64,000 nucleotides of DNA from Rhea pennata (GCF_028389875.1 NC_084702.1:69103582-69167581), one strand, 5' to 3'. Shown: positions 29,831 to 43,500, counted from the first letter of the stretch. The notes: generated by a model from the letters alone, not told the origin. Translations and numbers: made by a program.

Positions 29831-32800
29831 GCCGCGATAAGAGGTTTCTTGCAGTCCCCACTGCCGGGCGTCCGCCCTCTCGCTGTTTTACATCAAGCTT
29901 CGTAGCGCTCACGCCGCTCTTACCCGCGCGGGTGAAAGACAGGTGTAGAGCACTGTTAGAAACCTTAGGAGGGCCCAGGCTACTTAACAGAGGAGGTGTG
30001 TGCAGGGAGTTCACCTGCGAAGAAGGGGAAACGTGAGCAAAACCGTGCAACAGCTGGAGCTGCTGACCCGAGGGCAGTGCTCCGGTTAGGCTGCCCTCAG
30101 TTGTGCTATGTCCCCGGAATGAACTCGATGCATGGCTCGTTAATGCCTGCTTACGCTTTGAGTTTGTATCCTCGTTTAATATGTTGGCACCTGAGAAGTC
30201 TGTTGTCCTTCTGACTGAATTGTTCTTAGGTTCATGAGCAGTTCACAACATATAAAGCCTACAACTCCAACAGCTGGAGCGTGTGTTTACTTGTGTCATT
30301 GCAACACTGGAGCAATGGCCTTCTCTTGCCTTCTGATTCTGCCTGTGTCTTTGGCCTAAAAGAATTTTTTTAGAGTTTACACATGGATGCAGTTTGAGTG
30401 TTGAGCTGTGAGGTGACTTCAGCACATCTGTGACATGCGCCCCTAACTAGTCTGAGAGGGATTAGACTACTCTGGGCTGTCTCCTGTTTGTCACTGGCAA
30501 AAGCATGTGCATACTCAGGAGGTATCAGCAGCTTTGTGGTAACTACAGGAAAAGAATATCACAAAAGAAGTGGAGGATGATTTCAGCTACTTTTGAAAAT
30601 CCGGTTACATACTTTTTATTATTCAAAACGTTTTCTCATGCTTTTTGCTGCAAAGCTCTTACTTAAGAATAAAAGTAAGTAAGTCACTTTGTTGTTGATA
30701 ATAGTTTTTTGGTTCAAATTGTGTGTTTGGAGGCAATGATTTTTTTGCTTTTACATTTCCAGCAAATGTTTTTTAAAAAACAAGGTTTGAGACGGTTTCT
30801 GCTTTCTTTTATGGTAGTTGTCATTAGTCCACTTACTGTTTTCACATGTGGGTTTCAAATTTGTATTTATTCTCTGAAAGTGAGTACCGAGTCTCTCAAC
30901 ATGGACCTGAAAATATTCAAAAATTAGTTTAATGTAATTGTTACAACAAATTAAGTCTGATCACTTACAGAATTTTGTTGAATCTGGACAAATGTGTCAT
31001 TTATGTCAGATATCTGAATGTTTCTCACTCCAGAAGTAGGTGGCTAGAGACTTTAACATTTGTGGCTGGTTTTTAAACTATAAACGATAAGTGCTTAGAT
31101 TTTCATGGTTATGACATGCTACTTCATTTAAAATGTGACCTGATTTTATTTTACTAATTTCTGTGGATTAAGACCTGCTGGTTTTTTAACAGAAATTGTG
31201 TTAAATATAGAAATCACTTTGTATTGCACTGATATCTGAAACTGAAAACTTTGAACTGAAATATAAGCTGTAAAATAATTACCAAAAATTTCCTCATCCC
31301 TTTTCTTCTTCTCATAGGCAGAAATTTTTCAAGAATATGCTGTTCAGGAGGAATCTGTGATGTTCCGGATCAATTTGGCTGTTCTTCTCGACTGCTTGAC
31401 CATTTTTGGTGCAAGTTCTTTGCCAGGTATGATGCATATTTAGCTTTATCATGCATATGCATCTCTTGTAACTGCATAGTGAAACCTGTGCTTAGCCATG
31501 CTTTGACAAAATTTGTGACTTTCACCATAAGTCCTTCTGGGAATGGCAGTTATCATTATTAAGCGGGATTCACACTGTTTGCTTAAGCTAACATAAGTGT
31601 ATGCTATAGTAACAGCAAATGGGCTGAAGAAGGGATGTGCTGGATCTTAACCTAGTCAGTGTGTCTGGGACCACTGCTGAAAGAGATGCCAGAGGAGGGT
31701 GACTCCCTTTGGATCTCTGTAAGGCACAGAAGGGCCACTCTATGTGGCTGCAACCCTTTTGTGGCATGAAGTACAAGCCCTCTCATACCCTTGCTCTGGT
31801 TTGGGGCTGAAGATCTCAAACAATTTCTATAACCTTGATAAGAAAACATGGGAAGTAATTTATCTGGGTGTCTCCAGCAAGTCACATGCTATGTTTAGGT
31901 TGTAATTCTGATGCCAGAGCCAGTACTGACCCCCAGGACTGTGTCTTTACTGTCAGTTTGGCCAATTGCTTCACTCCAGGACCCAGATCACCCACATCAC
32001 ATGAATCCTAGTTTGTTCCAGAGTGCCCTTCACTTAAAGGGAAAACCTGGGCAGAGCTGAACAAATAGTTCCTCTGCAGCCCACTCAAAATAGTCCAAAT
32101 GGCTCAAAAACATTAATAAGTGTATACTTGAAATAGGAAATATTCTAGGGCGGATAGATTTATTGGGGTTGAAGGAGTCTGCAGCCATTCCAGTTATCAT
32201 CATCTCTTCATTGTCTGTGCTCCTGGTGCAATAGCTGTTATGTAGCACACTTTATTCCTTCTTTCTTCAAGCTACAGCAGCATCTATTTTGTGAATATTA
32301 TCTCTAGCTTGCAAATAAGGAACTAAGGCATGTTACTTACCTAAAGCCTCTTAAGGAATTTATGGTTGAATTGGTGACCACTTCAAATGCCCTAAGCACA
32401 CCATCTCGTGTGAATAGAGGGTTTTACATTTTGCTGTGAGGCATATAAAGTATTTTGTCAAGTGTGTGAATTGCAAAAATCAAGTAGACTGTATTACTGG
32501 CTTTCAGTGATGAATGGAGGGAAATTCCTGTCATAATTATGTTTGCAATATTGAGTTACATTTGTTTAAAAATTGTTATTTGTTTAAAAAATGCAATTTT
32601 AGCTAGATTTTACTTCCTAAAAATTGAAGTCTTTTTAAAATTATTTTTTAACTTGATAATTGTTCATGAAATGATTTCTCATGCAAAGTAACTGGAATTC
32701 AATCTAAATGTATGAGTGCTATAGGATGCACTGTATACTTTTATGCAGCAGAATGAAACCATGCCAGTTTTCTAAGGCAGTTCTGTCGTTGCAGCTATGT

Positions 32801-35800
32801 GTTGAACTCCAGGTTTCTCTGTTGTTTCTGTTCTGGCTCTGACCTAAAGATAGACAATCAAATGTACTAAACTGCACCATAATTTGGAGGACCCAAACAT
32901 TCAGGTTATGTTTACATAGCAAAAGGAGGTTGGTACCATCGTGCAAGCTGTGGTATGCTAATTTTAGTTTGGACTGCACAGGTAACGAGAGTAGTAAAGA
33001 GTGACAATTTAAGACAGAGTGAGCCCTAGATCTATGGAGGTTTTACTGAATCTGCTAACCTGTTTGCAGCATATGCAGCATCATTGTCACAGCTGGAGTT
33101 ATCTGTTTGGTACATACCACTAGTTGGATTCAAACTAGTGCGTACATTCACATCATTTCATTTTGCTGCATAAACGTAACCCTTTGGAGGAGGGTGTATA
33201 GGAGGCTAGACTAACCATGCTGAATTAATGTATGAGAGGCCAGACCAGGCATTCTAAATGAATTCAATTTGTATGTCCTGTGCAGATAATATCTAAATTT
33301 CCTAAAGTGGTCAGATGTGCTAGCTAGCTCTCTGAAGAGTGTCTGCTTCATTCTCTTTTTCAGGAACATCAACAGCTCTTAGGATGTGTTACCGTGGTTA
33401 TGGCTATCCCTTGATGCTCTTCTTAGAAGAAGGAGGAGTGGTGACAGTATGCAAAATTAACACTCAAGAACCTGAGGAGTTGTTAGACTTTGATTTCTGC
33501 AGTACAAATGTTGTTAATAAAATTATCCTGCAGTCAGAGGGGCTACGAGAAGCATTTTCTGAACTGGATATGACCAGTGAAGTTCTGCAGATTACCATGT
33601 CCCCAGACAAGCCATACTTCAGGTAGGAGAAACTGTGCATTCAGCGTAAGTGTTCATACATGGCCTTTCTGCTCCTCTGTGAGTAAGGCCTGGAAGTTTT
33701 AGCATGTACTAAAGTGGGAAGCTGTTTTAGAACACAGTTTTATTTTAAGGAAAATTGTAATGAATATAATAAAGACATGTTATCTTATTAACATAATAAG
33801 GAATATATTGACCAGCTTGGTAATGTAGACAATTTAGTATTTTTAATTAAAGTAAAACAAACACAAATGTCCATTTAAATTTGTTTAGCTGTGTGTCTTA
33901 TATAGAAACAGATGAGACAACAGCATTTCTGGGTGGGACATATTGTGCAATCCAAAGAGCACATGTTTCTTGATAGCAGTTGCTGGTTTATATCTGCTGC
34001 AACACATGCAACCAAACTGCATGTAGTGACTTAAATCAGAGTATTGCAAAATAAGCAGAGAGGCAGAATGAACAACTGTGTATATGTGTGTTCTGCTCAT
34101 GGTGTTTTACTGTTTTTCCATCAAGACAGAGGTTCCCCAATGGATGATCCCTGATTCAGCCCATAACATTTCTTTCAAAGCAAATTTGAACTATTTTGGT
34201 AGACATATAGTAGCTTAATGTTGTGTGTCATGTTGCTCTGGCATCTCTAATCTAATAGTGGAACCTAGCAGACATACGCTATGGCCCAGTTATCATCCAA
34301 GACTACCATGATAATACGGCAGTGCATCACTTTGGAAGATAATGTAGCACACATCACTGAAGAGGATTGTGCAAAGCATCATATGTGGCAGCAAAAAAAT
34401 GTGCTTTTAGTTGGAAAAAAAAAATTCCTGATTGTCCTGAGACACCGTTTGAACCCCTAGTTATTGTTTATTTTCCATCCTATGAGTTTGTACCTTCAAT
34501 AGCCTCATCTTAAATATTTACTATATTCTGTAATGTCCTTCTTCATAACTTGAATCTTGTTTCAATGATTGATGTTAACTTTTGTTAGTGTTCAACCTCA
34601 TGCTGTTGGCAACTGAAAATTATGTGACTTGGAGATCTGTGGTCTTGGCCTCAGTAAGATTCAGCTTCCATTAGTTTGTTTTCTGTATACTTTACAGAGT
34701 CCGAGTTCATTAAGAATTCTTCTTCAGTGCTTTTGTTTGCAGAGAGTATCTCCCAGGTCTGGAATGATTTTGGGAACACTGACAACTATCTGAAATCATA
34801 AATTCAGTCAGTCGTCGTAGAAAATAAGTGAAATTTCTAGGATTTCCACATTTTTTTTTACTTTCATAGCTAATGCTGCAGAATGGGGACTTTTTTCACT
34901 TGCAGTATATATAAATAGAAACTAAAATATGCTACTGAAGACCAATAGCCAATCTTTCACTGAAGTAAATCAGCTTTGTATGAAACCATTGTCAGATGTC
35001 TTAAGAGAATCAGAGACTTTGGAGTGCTTCAGCCTTTTCCTAAATTATCCCATTCTGGCCTAATCCATATCTCCCATTTTGGGAGATACAAAACACTGTT
35101 TTTTGTAACTTGCTGAACGTTGTCTTGGTAAAAACAGTGTTTTGTAAAACAGCCATAGAGATATATAAGATGACCACTTCTGACAAGTTTTTGTAGAGCT
35201 GCTGTTAACTATTTTGAGATGACACCTTTTATTTTCCAGGTTATCCACTTTTGGAAATGCAGGAAGTGCACATCTTGACTATCCCAAGGACTCTGATTTG
35301 ATAGAAGCGTTCCATTGTAAGCAAACCCAGACAAACAGGTTAGTAACTGTGTGCTCACTGCACTCTGTGGCAGGTTATATTTTCTTGATGGACAGTTTAA
35401 AAACTGCTTTTGCATTAATGAAACATTTATTTCGTTAGTACAGAAATCCCATCTAATAAAATTGTGTGTCTATGATCAAAAGCTCAGTGGTAACAGTGTC
35501 TGTCTGGTGGTGTTACCAGGAGAAGATTAAAATATGGTATTACTACTGGGCTTTCCATAACTTTATGGTGTTAATTGGGAGTAGTGTTTCAGCTTGTCTC
35601 TTTGTAATTTTTAAATGACTTTTTTTCTCCCTTGCAGGTATAAGATTTCTTTGCTTAAACCATCTACAAAGGCATTAGCTCTATCTTGTAAAGTGTCCAT
35701 TCGAACAGATACTCGAGGATTTCTTTCTCTGCAATATATGATTAGGAATGAAGATGGGCAGATCTGTTTTGTAGAATACTATTGTTGCCCTGATGAGGAT

Positions 35801-35821
35801 GTTACTGAGGCAGCCCTGTAG
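29600..35821 (+). CDS. RAD1: Cell cycle checkpoint protein RAD1 (complete, five coding exons)
   Basis: Exons: 29600-29794, 31318-31426, 33364-33622, 35240-35338, 35638-35821 (TAG 35819-35821). They join to 281 aa; human is 282. Diagnostic segments are HFQDHATCFATANGI, VMFRINLAVLLDCLTIFG, YGYPLMLFLEEGGVVTVC, EAFSELDMTSEVLQITMSP and GQICFVEYYCCPDED. The protein is the RAD1 subunit of the RAD9-RAD1-HUS1 clamp, a PCNA-like ring loaded at damaged DNA to activate ATR signalling. The start is the first ATG of the CpG-island exon and matches the family N-terminus (MPLSTQ versus MPLLTQ in human). The N-terminal 20 residues are the least conserved. No frame damage is seen. Confidence 0.97.
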
Positions 35822-35887
35822 CTGTGTGATTTAGAGTCTGTGTTTTATTTATGTATATATAAAATTATGTATTTTTTATAGAACTGA

Positions 35888-35893
35888 ATTAAA
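35888..35893 (+). terminator. RAD1: Candidate RAD1 poly(A) signal
   Basis: ATTAAA 66 bases after the stop codon. A canonical AATAAA at 36346-36351 could serve a longer 3' UTR. Confidence 0.5.
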
Positions 35894-38512
35894 GTTACAA
35901 AGACTGATAGACTTGATATTACCTCTTTTTTAATGTGGAATTAATACCATGAAGACTTCTCTTGTATTCTCCTGCAACTGTTTCTTAGCCCTGACCCAAA
36001 AAAGTTAGTTCTAAAAGTGAAAAGATGCTGCAGTGTTCCAGCTTGCTGCTGTGCATTGTGATCCAGAGAGTTAGTGATCCATGGGTAGTTCCTACAGTTT
36101 TAGACTGTAGCTGAGCTGAGCTTCAATGTTTGTCAGAAGATGAAGTCCTGCCTTGCACACTTGAGAAACAGTATGTTTGTATGTCATCAACTGATTGCTG
36201 CACAAATCAATAGTATCCAAATCCTCTCGGGTTTTTCCTTTTTTGAGTTAAAAATGCTTTTATTAACCATTTTTCAGCACTTGCTTACATCAGCAATTCA
36301 TTTAGTCATTCCTTTTCACTGACTTCTCTGTAGATCATTTTTGGCAATAAACTTTTAATTAAAAGAATTACAGATATTTAAAATTGATTGACATGAATAA
36401 TTTTAGATATCTTTATCTAAATTACTGTTTATTTTTCAAGTTTAAATATTCATACCATGTCAGTTTCTTCAGCGAAAAACATTAATACTATTGTCTCATT
36501 AAGAATTATTAACTCTTAACACACAGTAGTCAAAGATATTTACTACTACTCTGGATGACAGGATAAAAATGAAACTGAACACACGACTTTTTCAATGATG
36601 TGATTTATTTTAGAGTATTGAAGTTACCTTGTATTTTATTCGAGGACATTGCTGTGATTTAGTGTTTGCGCTTTTACATAATTGGCTTCAGATATACTAG
36701 ATTAGTTCTTGAAATGATAATTTAACAATTTCTTCTACCAACAGAGATTCTGGAAAGAATATCATAAGAAGTTAGTACAATCTTCACTGTACCAGTAAGT
36801 GATAGTAACACTTCCATTTCACAAATAATAATTATTGCAGACATGCAAGATTTGTGCAGGAATTATATTTGTACATAATAGGACTAAATAGAGGCCTAGA
36901 CTCATAAATGTAGTTTGGCAATTGTCAACAAATGCCTTTGTGAACATGGCTGTAGGCGGATGAAAACGCAGGAGGCCTTGGCTGCAATAAGAAGTTACTG
37001 TGCAGTGAGGCAAGGAATGGACTAGAAGTACACCAGCAGTTCTGTACTCTGTGTGGGGGTGCTCCTGGGGATGTGAGTTAAAGGCTGCTACTACCAGAGC
37101 TAACGGTCAAGGAGTGAGAAGATCAGTATGTGGCATATGCCTAGTAATGGGACGTAGATGCTTAAGGACTCATTTCTGAGCTATCCAAGTAATTTCTGAA
37201 AATGAGATTTGAGTTTCCAGAAGTCACACAGATATTCCTGAATGTGTTACCTTTCTGAAGTGTTAACTTCACAGTTATAACTATCAAAATATTTTAAAAT
37301 TTGTGAAAAGTTGCATTTGCTAAATCAAGATTTTTCCATAGTGAAAATAAATTTAATGTTGGAAAGATAGCATCCAGTGGCCTGAACTGAAACTGAGAGC
37401 TGACTAGACTTCAAGTCTTGTAGCTGAGCTTTTTTCAGTGTATGTATAAAATAATAAAGGCCAGAGTACAATTATGGGGAAAAGAAATTGGATTCCTTCC
37501 TTTGCTATTTTCATGAATAAAGCATAATCTTCCCAAAGGAGCATCCTTAGAATTTTCCAATGTAAGTATAGAGACATTCTTTTCTAAAAGATTCCTGTTC
37601 TAAACTGTCCGAAATGTTAATAATGCCTGCAGTTTGTGTTATGATGGCAGGTTATATTACATCTGTGTCGTTAAACAGAGTAAAGTAAAACATGCAAAGG
37701 GGTGCATGTTAAGAAGAGAATGACTAGAAGGCTGTTGAAAAGCTGAGATAAGAAGCTGTGTGTGGTTACCTACAGGTGACTACTTCGAATTTTGTTTTGT
37801 AGCAGCTTATAAATCCTTAAGAATCCAATGGGTGGGTTTTATGTACAAAGAAACTGTATAAAGAATAATAGCAGTACTAAATAGTGCTTTAACAGACAGA
37901 ACACTCTTAACATTAATTATTTAAACAACAATAGTTCAGTAGTTTGTTCAGTAATTTGAACAAATACGGAATTATTTTTTTTTAAATGGGGCTGTTACAG
38001 AGGAGTAACAGTTAGAGGCCTGACACCTTGTTCAGACAAACTTGTGTTTGTATGGAATTAGTTTTGAGGGGGAAGCAGGATTGCTTAGGTACAAATGGAA
38101 GCCCAGGTCCGCAGTGGAGGCTACTTTGGCCTTTCTAGTGTGCCTTCTCCCCAGTGGTGCTCTAGCAACTGACACAGCAATGTATTATCGTTCTTAAATC
38201 TAACTAAAAGGGCTCTGCAAAGGAGTGGGACTGTTTGTTGGGAAATGTAATTAAGTGTCCACAGAGCTCAGATCTTTATGGAGTTAATACATGGGGAGGA
38301 AGGTGCATGGATATCCACTGAAAATGTGATTGAGATTCCCTTCAAATATCCTGGACCTCCTCAGGAAAATAAAGCTGACTAATGTAGAAGGACTTGAACT
38401 GCTTTCAAAAAGAGCTAGTTTTGATGCAGCAGCTATGTAACTGCATTAAATTAAGTTTTCAAAGACAGGTGATAAAGGAAAAAAAGAAAGCAAAATGTAG
38501 TATTATAATTAC
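35894..38512. other. Intergenic stretch after RAD1
   Basis: AT-rich sequence with possible RAD1 3' UTR up to about 36370. Any last exons of the TTC23L remnant would be expected here on the minus strand, but I could not recognise them. No other gene or repeat is seen. Confidence 0.4.
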
Positions 38513-40582
38513 CTTGCTGAACAGCAGATGAGCTTCTTGTATCCTTCTGTCTGCTAGACAATGCTACTTATAAGAAACCTTGACAACCTACTCGCTGTAG
38601 TCCTCATAGGCATCTGCCTTACATTTCAAGTCTTTCAGCACAGTGTAGGCCTGCTAGAGAGAGAGAGGTGAAAAAATATGCAACATGGATCACTCATAAC
38701 TATATTAATTTTATTAATATATTAATTTTTAGGAGTATTCTTGAAGGTTTGATTGGTGCATGCTTAATGTATTCTTGAAACCCACAGCTAGACCTAAACA
38801 TGAGGAACTTTTAGCAAACTGCCTAACAAGCAGAATTCCAGACCGAGTTCCACTTTCCTTATACCATTGAAAATCTGAATGTGTGTGAGGCTGGACACCT
38901 GGGAAATAAACTGTTTGGCACCAAATATGCATGTGCAAAGCCAGCTGTACATAGGACATGTCCAGTGCTTTAACAATAAACTCATAAAGGATTATGAAGT
39001 ACAAAAGCAAGAATATTTATGTAGATGTATAAAATCTTATATACATATGTAAAATTGCTTGGAGTATGAACTTGTCCTACCAAAAATCTACGGGGAATGT
39101 TGCCTTCTCCTAAAAATATATTTGGCATCAATTCATATCCTTCAGCAAAATTAATTGTGACAACTGAAAATGCTGCCATTACATTGCCATTACATGTCTC
39201 TCCCTCCTCCCATGCTGGGCTTGGGTTGCTTGCACTGACCAGCTCTGAGCAGCTATTGGCAACATGCAGATCTGCAGCAAAATTTCTAGGCAAATATTTT
39301 TCTTACCTGATTTATTGCTAGTCAGACAAGCCAGTTACTGAATTCCTCAACGGTGCTAAGAATCTGGGAATTATCTGCACCCAACATCACTTGATACATA
39401 CTAAGGCTCTCTTTAAAGTACATTTCAGGAGGTTCTAGAAAATATATGTGGTAAGGACTTACAGCTGATTGCTTTTCTCTTTGAACAAGTCTTCTCCTCA
39501 CCTGTTCTGACTTTGTTATTACAATTAGGAGCAGTCTAACAGGAACAATGTATGCCACCAAGAACAACTGCACTTCTTGGAAATGAAAAGATGGATTTTT
39601 ATCTCCCAGAAAATTAGAAAGTTAAATTTTGCAGTCTCTATTGGTTCGGATGTATTTTTCTTTTTAAATGGCAGAACTGAACTTACCCCACTGCAGGCTG
39701 ACCAAAGTACATTTGGTAATGAAATCCAAGAAGCTTGGGGCTTTTGCAGTCTGTAAGGCAGCTCGGTGTTACCTCTGAGCATACTCTTTTCTTCTGTGTT
39801 CCTAATCTCCAAACTTCCCTATGCATTATTGCCTTCTGCAGCATTTTGCTCTACAAACCAAAGATCTCACGTTTTCTGCCCCAAACCCTCCACTACTCCC
39901 TGTTCAGCAGACATTCAGTGTGCTGCTGCTCCTCCCCAGCCACAGAATAAGCTCTGCCCAGCAGCAGCCCTGTGTGAGCAGGGAACAAGCACAAGGGTAT
40001 CTTCAGGGACAATGAAGTAACAGGAAATTCCAACTGTACTAACAAGCTTATCTTCTGCCATGTGATATTATCACCACTCAGTCTTGTCTTCTCTCAAGCC
40101 CTACCTCACTAAAGCAGGAAATGCATAAACAAGCCATTCTAGTTTTAAAAGTATATTCTCAGGGCTGGACCTATACTGAATATTTTCAAGCCAGTTTTCT
40201 AACCCCACTGGAATTTAGAGCTATTTATACTCAAGAACTTTGCTTTGTGGTACTTGAAAACTGAAGGCTATTTTTATCAATCTGAAGGTCAAGAAATTGG
40301 AGTTTCAAAGTATTTATTTCAGACTAGTCTAAATCTTCTAATATATTGATGCACCTGTGTTAATTACTTTAACATGGTTTAACTGTTTAATGTGATTATC
40401 AGGATCTTGCTTACCTGTAATAAATAACTTACTGCTCTATCATAGTTTTCTTTCAGTTGTTCAATTTGGGCAACTTCCACATATAGCTGTATCAGTTCAG
40501 GTGCTGTGCTTCCTTCTAACGAAATAACTGCTTTTTAAAGTAAAGCATAGCAGCTTCCAGCTTATTTGGTTGCAGACACATT
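38513..40582 (-). pseudogene. TTC23L: TTC23L (tetratricopeptide repeat 23-like) remnant, disabled
   Basis: Three minus-strand exons with good AG/GT borders align in order with human TTC23L. Exon 40582-40415 encodes LYVEVAQIEQLKENYDRA (human LYEEAAQIEQLRRNHNQA), but a one-base shortfall in an A run near 40530 breaks its frame. Exon 39434-39307 encodes EMYFKESLSMYQ and STVEEFSNWLV (human EIYFIRSISAYQ, TTIEEFCKWLV) and then has an in-frame TGA. Exon 38650-38513 encodes AYTVLKDL and EDYSE, followed by two in-frame stops. A weaker match, LLGRAYSVAGEEQQHTE, at 39967-39914 fits the exon expected between the first two. Upstream exons were not found. Position and strand agree with human synteny (RAD1-TTC23L-RAI14), so this is a decayed resident gene and not a retrocopy. 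Assembly error cannot explain all four lesions easily. Confidence 0.8.
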
Positions 40583-43500
40583 CTGGAAAAGGAGGGAAAC
40601 CAGACACTCATTGAAAGTTAGCAGGTATTTCAGCAGTAGCGTGGCTATTTGCATGTGCAGATTCTCATCGGTGCCATTTACTCTTTCTGAGCTGTCACTG
40701 TGTGCTATTTTCCCCAAAACACACAGCTGATGTCCATATCTAGTCATTGATGACTAGATCCTTCTCAGAGTTTTTTAATCCTGAATTCATGCCAGAAACT
40801 CTGTTGAGTCCTGCAGTTCTTCCAGGAACCTCTCTTACCTCAGTAAGAGGCTTTGCTAGAGCAACAGTCGAGGAGTAAGAGCCTCCACTAGAAATACTTA
40901 ATCAGCAGCCAAAACATATAAAGCCACAGACACAGAAGCTAATGAGAAAAGGGTGGGGGTTTTTGGTGCAGATTCCTGCTTCCAGAGCAGTCTTATAGTG
41001 TGACACCAGCTGTTTCTGAACAGTGCTCATTTCAGGTGTTTCTAATGATCAGAGTTTTTAGTCAGAAGACACAGCTTCTTGCATTATTCATTAGTGTTTC
41101 TGATTCCAGAAGAGTAGCTGCTAACCTTCAGTTCACTGCACTGGGGCTGAGCATGGCTTGTGCTCACACAGCTCAAGGATGAAGGAAGATGTGAGGGCAT
41201 CAGAGACTGCGCAGGAGCGTGGAGGGGGTCAGGGAGCAGCTAGCCGGACAGGGGTCTTTCTTTGCACTGCCCTTTTATCGTTTCATCGTGCAGGCTCTTT
41301 AGCTTGATCATGTCTTTCCAGAAATATTTAAATACTGGAGAAATCTTAAAGTATGATCTCTCCCCCCCCCCTTAAAAAAAAATCCCCAAAGAAACACAAG
41401 TATCATGTTGCCAAGTATCAACTCGGCTGCATGCAGCAGGCTGTGCGTGGTCCCACTGCCAAAATCGGGTGGGCACAGTGGGTAGAGCATGTTAAGCGGG
41501 AGCCTGAAAGAGAGTGGTAACCCAGTTTCGTAGGAGCTTTTTGGCCAGAAGAGGGCATTAGATGACCTCGTCTGCCTGTATCACACAGGCTGTTTCGTCT
41601 TCTTACCCTTGCATTAGACCTCAGTACTTGCCCCTGAGTAAGTAGTACTCTGGAAGTGCATCCCGTCTTGATTTAGAGAGAAGTGATGGACTGAATAGTC
41701 CCTGGCCCTCTTTGCAGTTTGTTCTAAAACTTAGTCCCCATCTCTTAAAATCACACATCCTGTTTTTAGCTCTAATCTTGATACCCACTTAGCTTGGCAC
41801 AATATCTTTGGCTTTTTTGCCAAAGCATTCACAGTCACAACACCAGCCCAATAGTGCAAAAAGATGCTGTGTCTTCTGATCAGTTAATGCACAGGAGAAC
41901 TGCAAGGAAAGAAGTTATGCGGCTGGGCATTAAAAAAAAGCATTTTGTAATAGATATATTAAAAACAAAGTGTTTTCAAGCGCAAAGATATTTATTCTGT
42001 GCCAGATGTGCTGCACCTGCAGTGTAGGAGAGTCACAAGGGTCACCAACTGCTCTCTCTTCTTCTCCCGCGATGTGGGCAGACACTGCCCATCAGCAGGG
42101 CACACTGATCAGACTGGGCATACTGGGGAGGGGGTAAGCCTGTGCAGGCAGAGGATAAATATAAAGTCATGAACATACAAAAATCCACCAGAGCATCCAC
42201 CAAATGATACGTAAGTGTTTAGTCCTAGATCATGCAGTAGAGCAAAATCCTGGCTTGACTAACGTCAATGAGAGATTTGGGTTCAGCTTTACTGGGACAC
42301 AAAATTCCTTACAGCAACCCCTGCGTGCACGCTGCTTTGGAGCAGCATGTACCTGCCATAACATGTAACATGAGCAACAGCAAAAAGTAATTATGCAGAT
42401 ACACGATACACTAAGAAAACAAGCACATGCTGAGGCATCGCTCCATGCCAGGGCCTCCATCCCACAAACGCAGCAGGGATGTGCGCGAACACTGCGGCAC
42501 CTCCGAGCAGCTGGTGCAGAGCAGATGAGCTGCTCTCCCGCTACCCACCCGGACCTCAGCCCCATTCTGCATTCGCAGAATTTACGCAGCCCCCCCAGGC
42601 TGAGACGCGCTGACATGGAAATGCTTCCAACAAAAAAACATTTAGCGTATTGAGGGCTAGGGCTAAAGGAGAAGCAGGAACACGGCGCGCTCTGGCAATG
42701 CAATTCCTGTGCCGCTCCTTCTTCATCGGTGTTGCTGTCTTTATGCCATCCCTCCAACTAACCCTGAGGAAAGGGCACAGCCTCACAAGCTGTCTTTCCC
42801 AGGAGACAGGCACTGCGAGATGTGGATTCTGCTCTATTCTAAGTATAATTTGCTTATCTGTACAAATCCACCAGTCCTGGGAGAAAGGCAGCATGCAGGC
42901 AGCCTCCTCTTGCAGATGGCTCAGCAGACACCATACCACACACTGCCTTCCAGAGGCTGCTCTCGCTACAGCATTTTCTCCAAATATAGAGATCAAGGCA
43001 ATGACCAAGCTTCACTGTCTATGGCTCCTCTCACACACCTACTAAATAACAAAACCTGTCACGGTCTAGCATTTCTTCAGTGACTAAAGCCTTGCTCGCA
43101 CAAGGAAAAGAACAGATGCCATATGGTGACTTTGGCCAAACTTCTGTTTTGAGAGCTCTGTAGACAGATGCACGTAACCTGTGTTCACCTCACCGTCCTA
43201 CAATGCTTTTTTGCAAGCCTGAATTTGCAAAGCTGATTTCACAGGTTTCCCATGTTTTTTTCACGTACTTTCCTGGAAGCTGTGAGATACAGACCTCAAA
43301 GTACTAGACAGCTGCGGGCAGGGCTGGCAATGCCTGTGCCAGCTTCCAGCAATGCTGCCCCTGTGACCCTGGCCAGCCCAAAGCTGCAGTTGCCACCAGC
43401 AAGTAAAATCCACATCTTAAATTACTATTTCAAAGAGAAAAGCCATTACGCCAGTGAATAGAGCAGACTACAGATGAGCTGACAAAACCTTGTTCAAAAT

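Noticed and set aside
28810-29905. Several long open frames across the BRIX1/RAD1 CpG island
   Set aside because: High GC suppresses stop codons. The true coding parts here are only BRIX1 exon 1 and RAD1 exon 1; the other frames are shadows.
39740-39850. An alternative TTC23L exon ending at the CTCAGAG/GTAAC donor near 39768
   Set aside because: The translation does not resemble the expected TTC23L segment; the match at 39914-39967 is better.
42230-43083. Open frames of 120-175 codons on both strands
   Set aside because: They overlap each other in different frames, have low-complexity Cys/Ser content, and lack splice support or any recognised domain.
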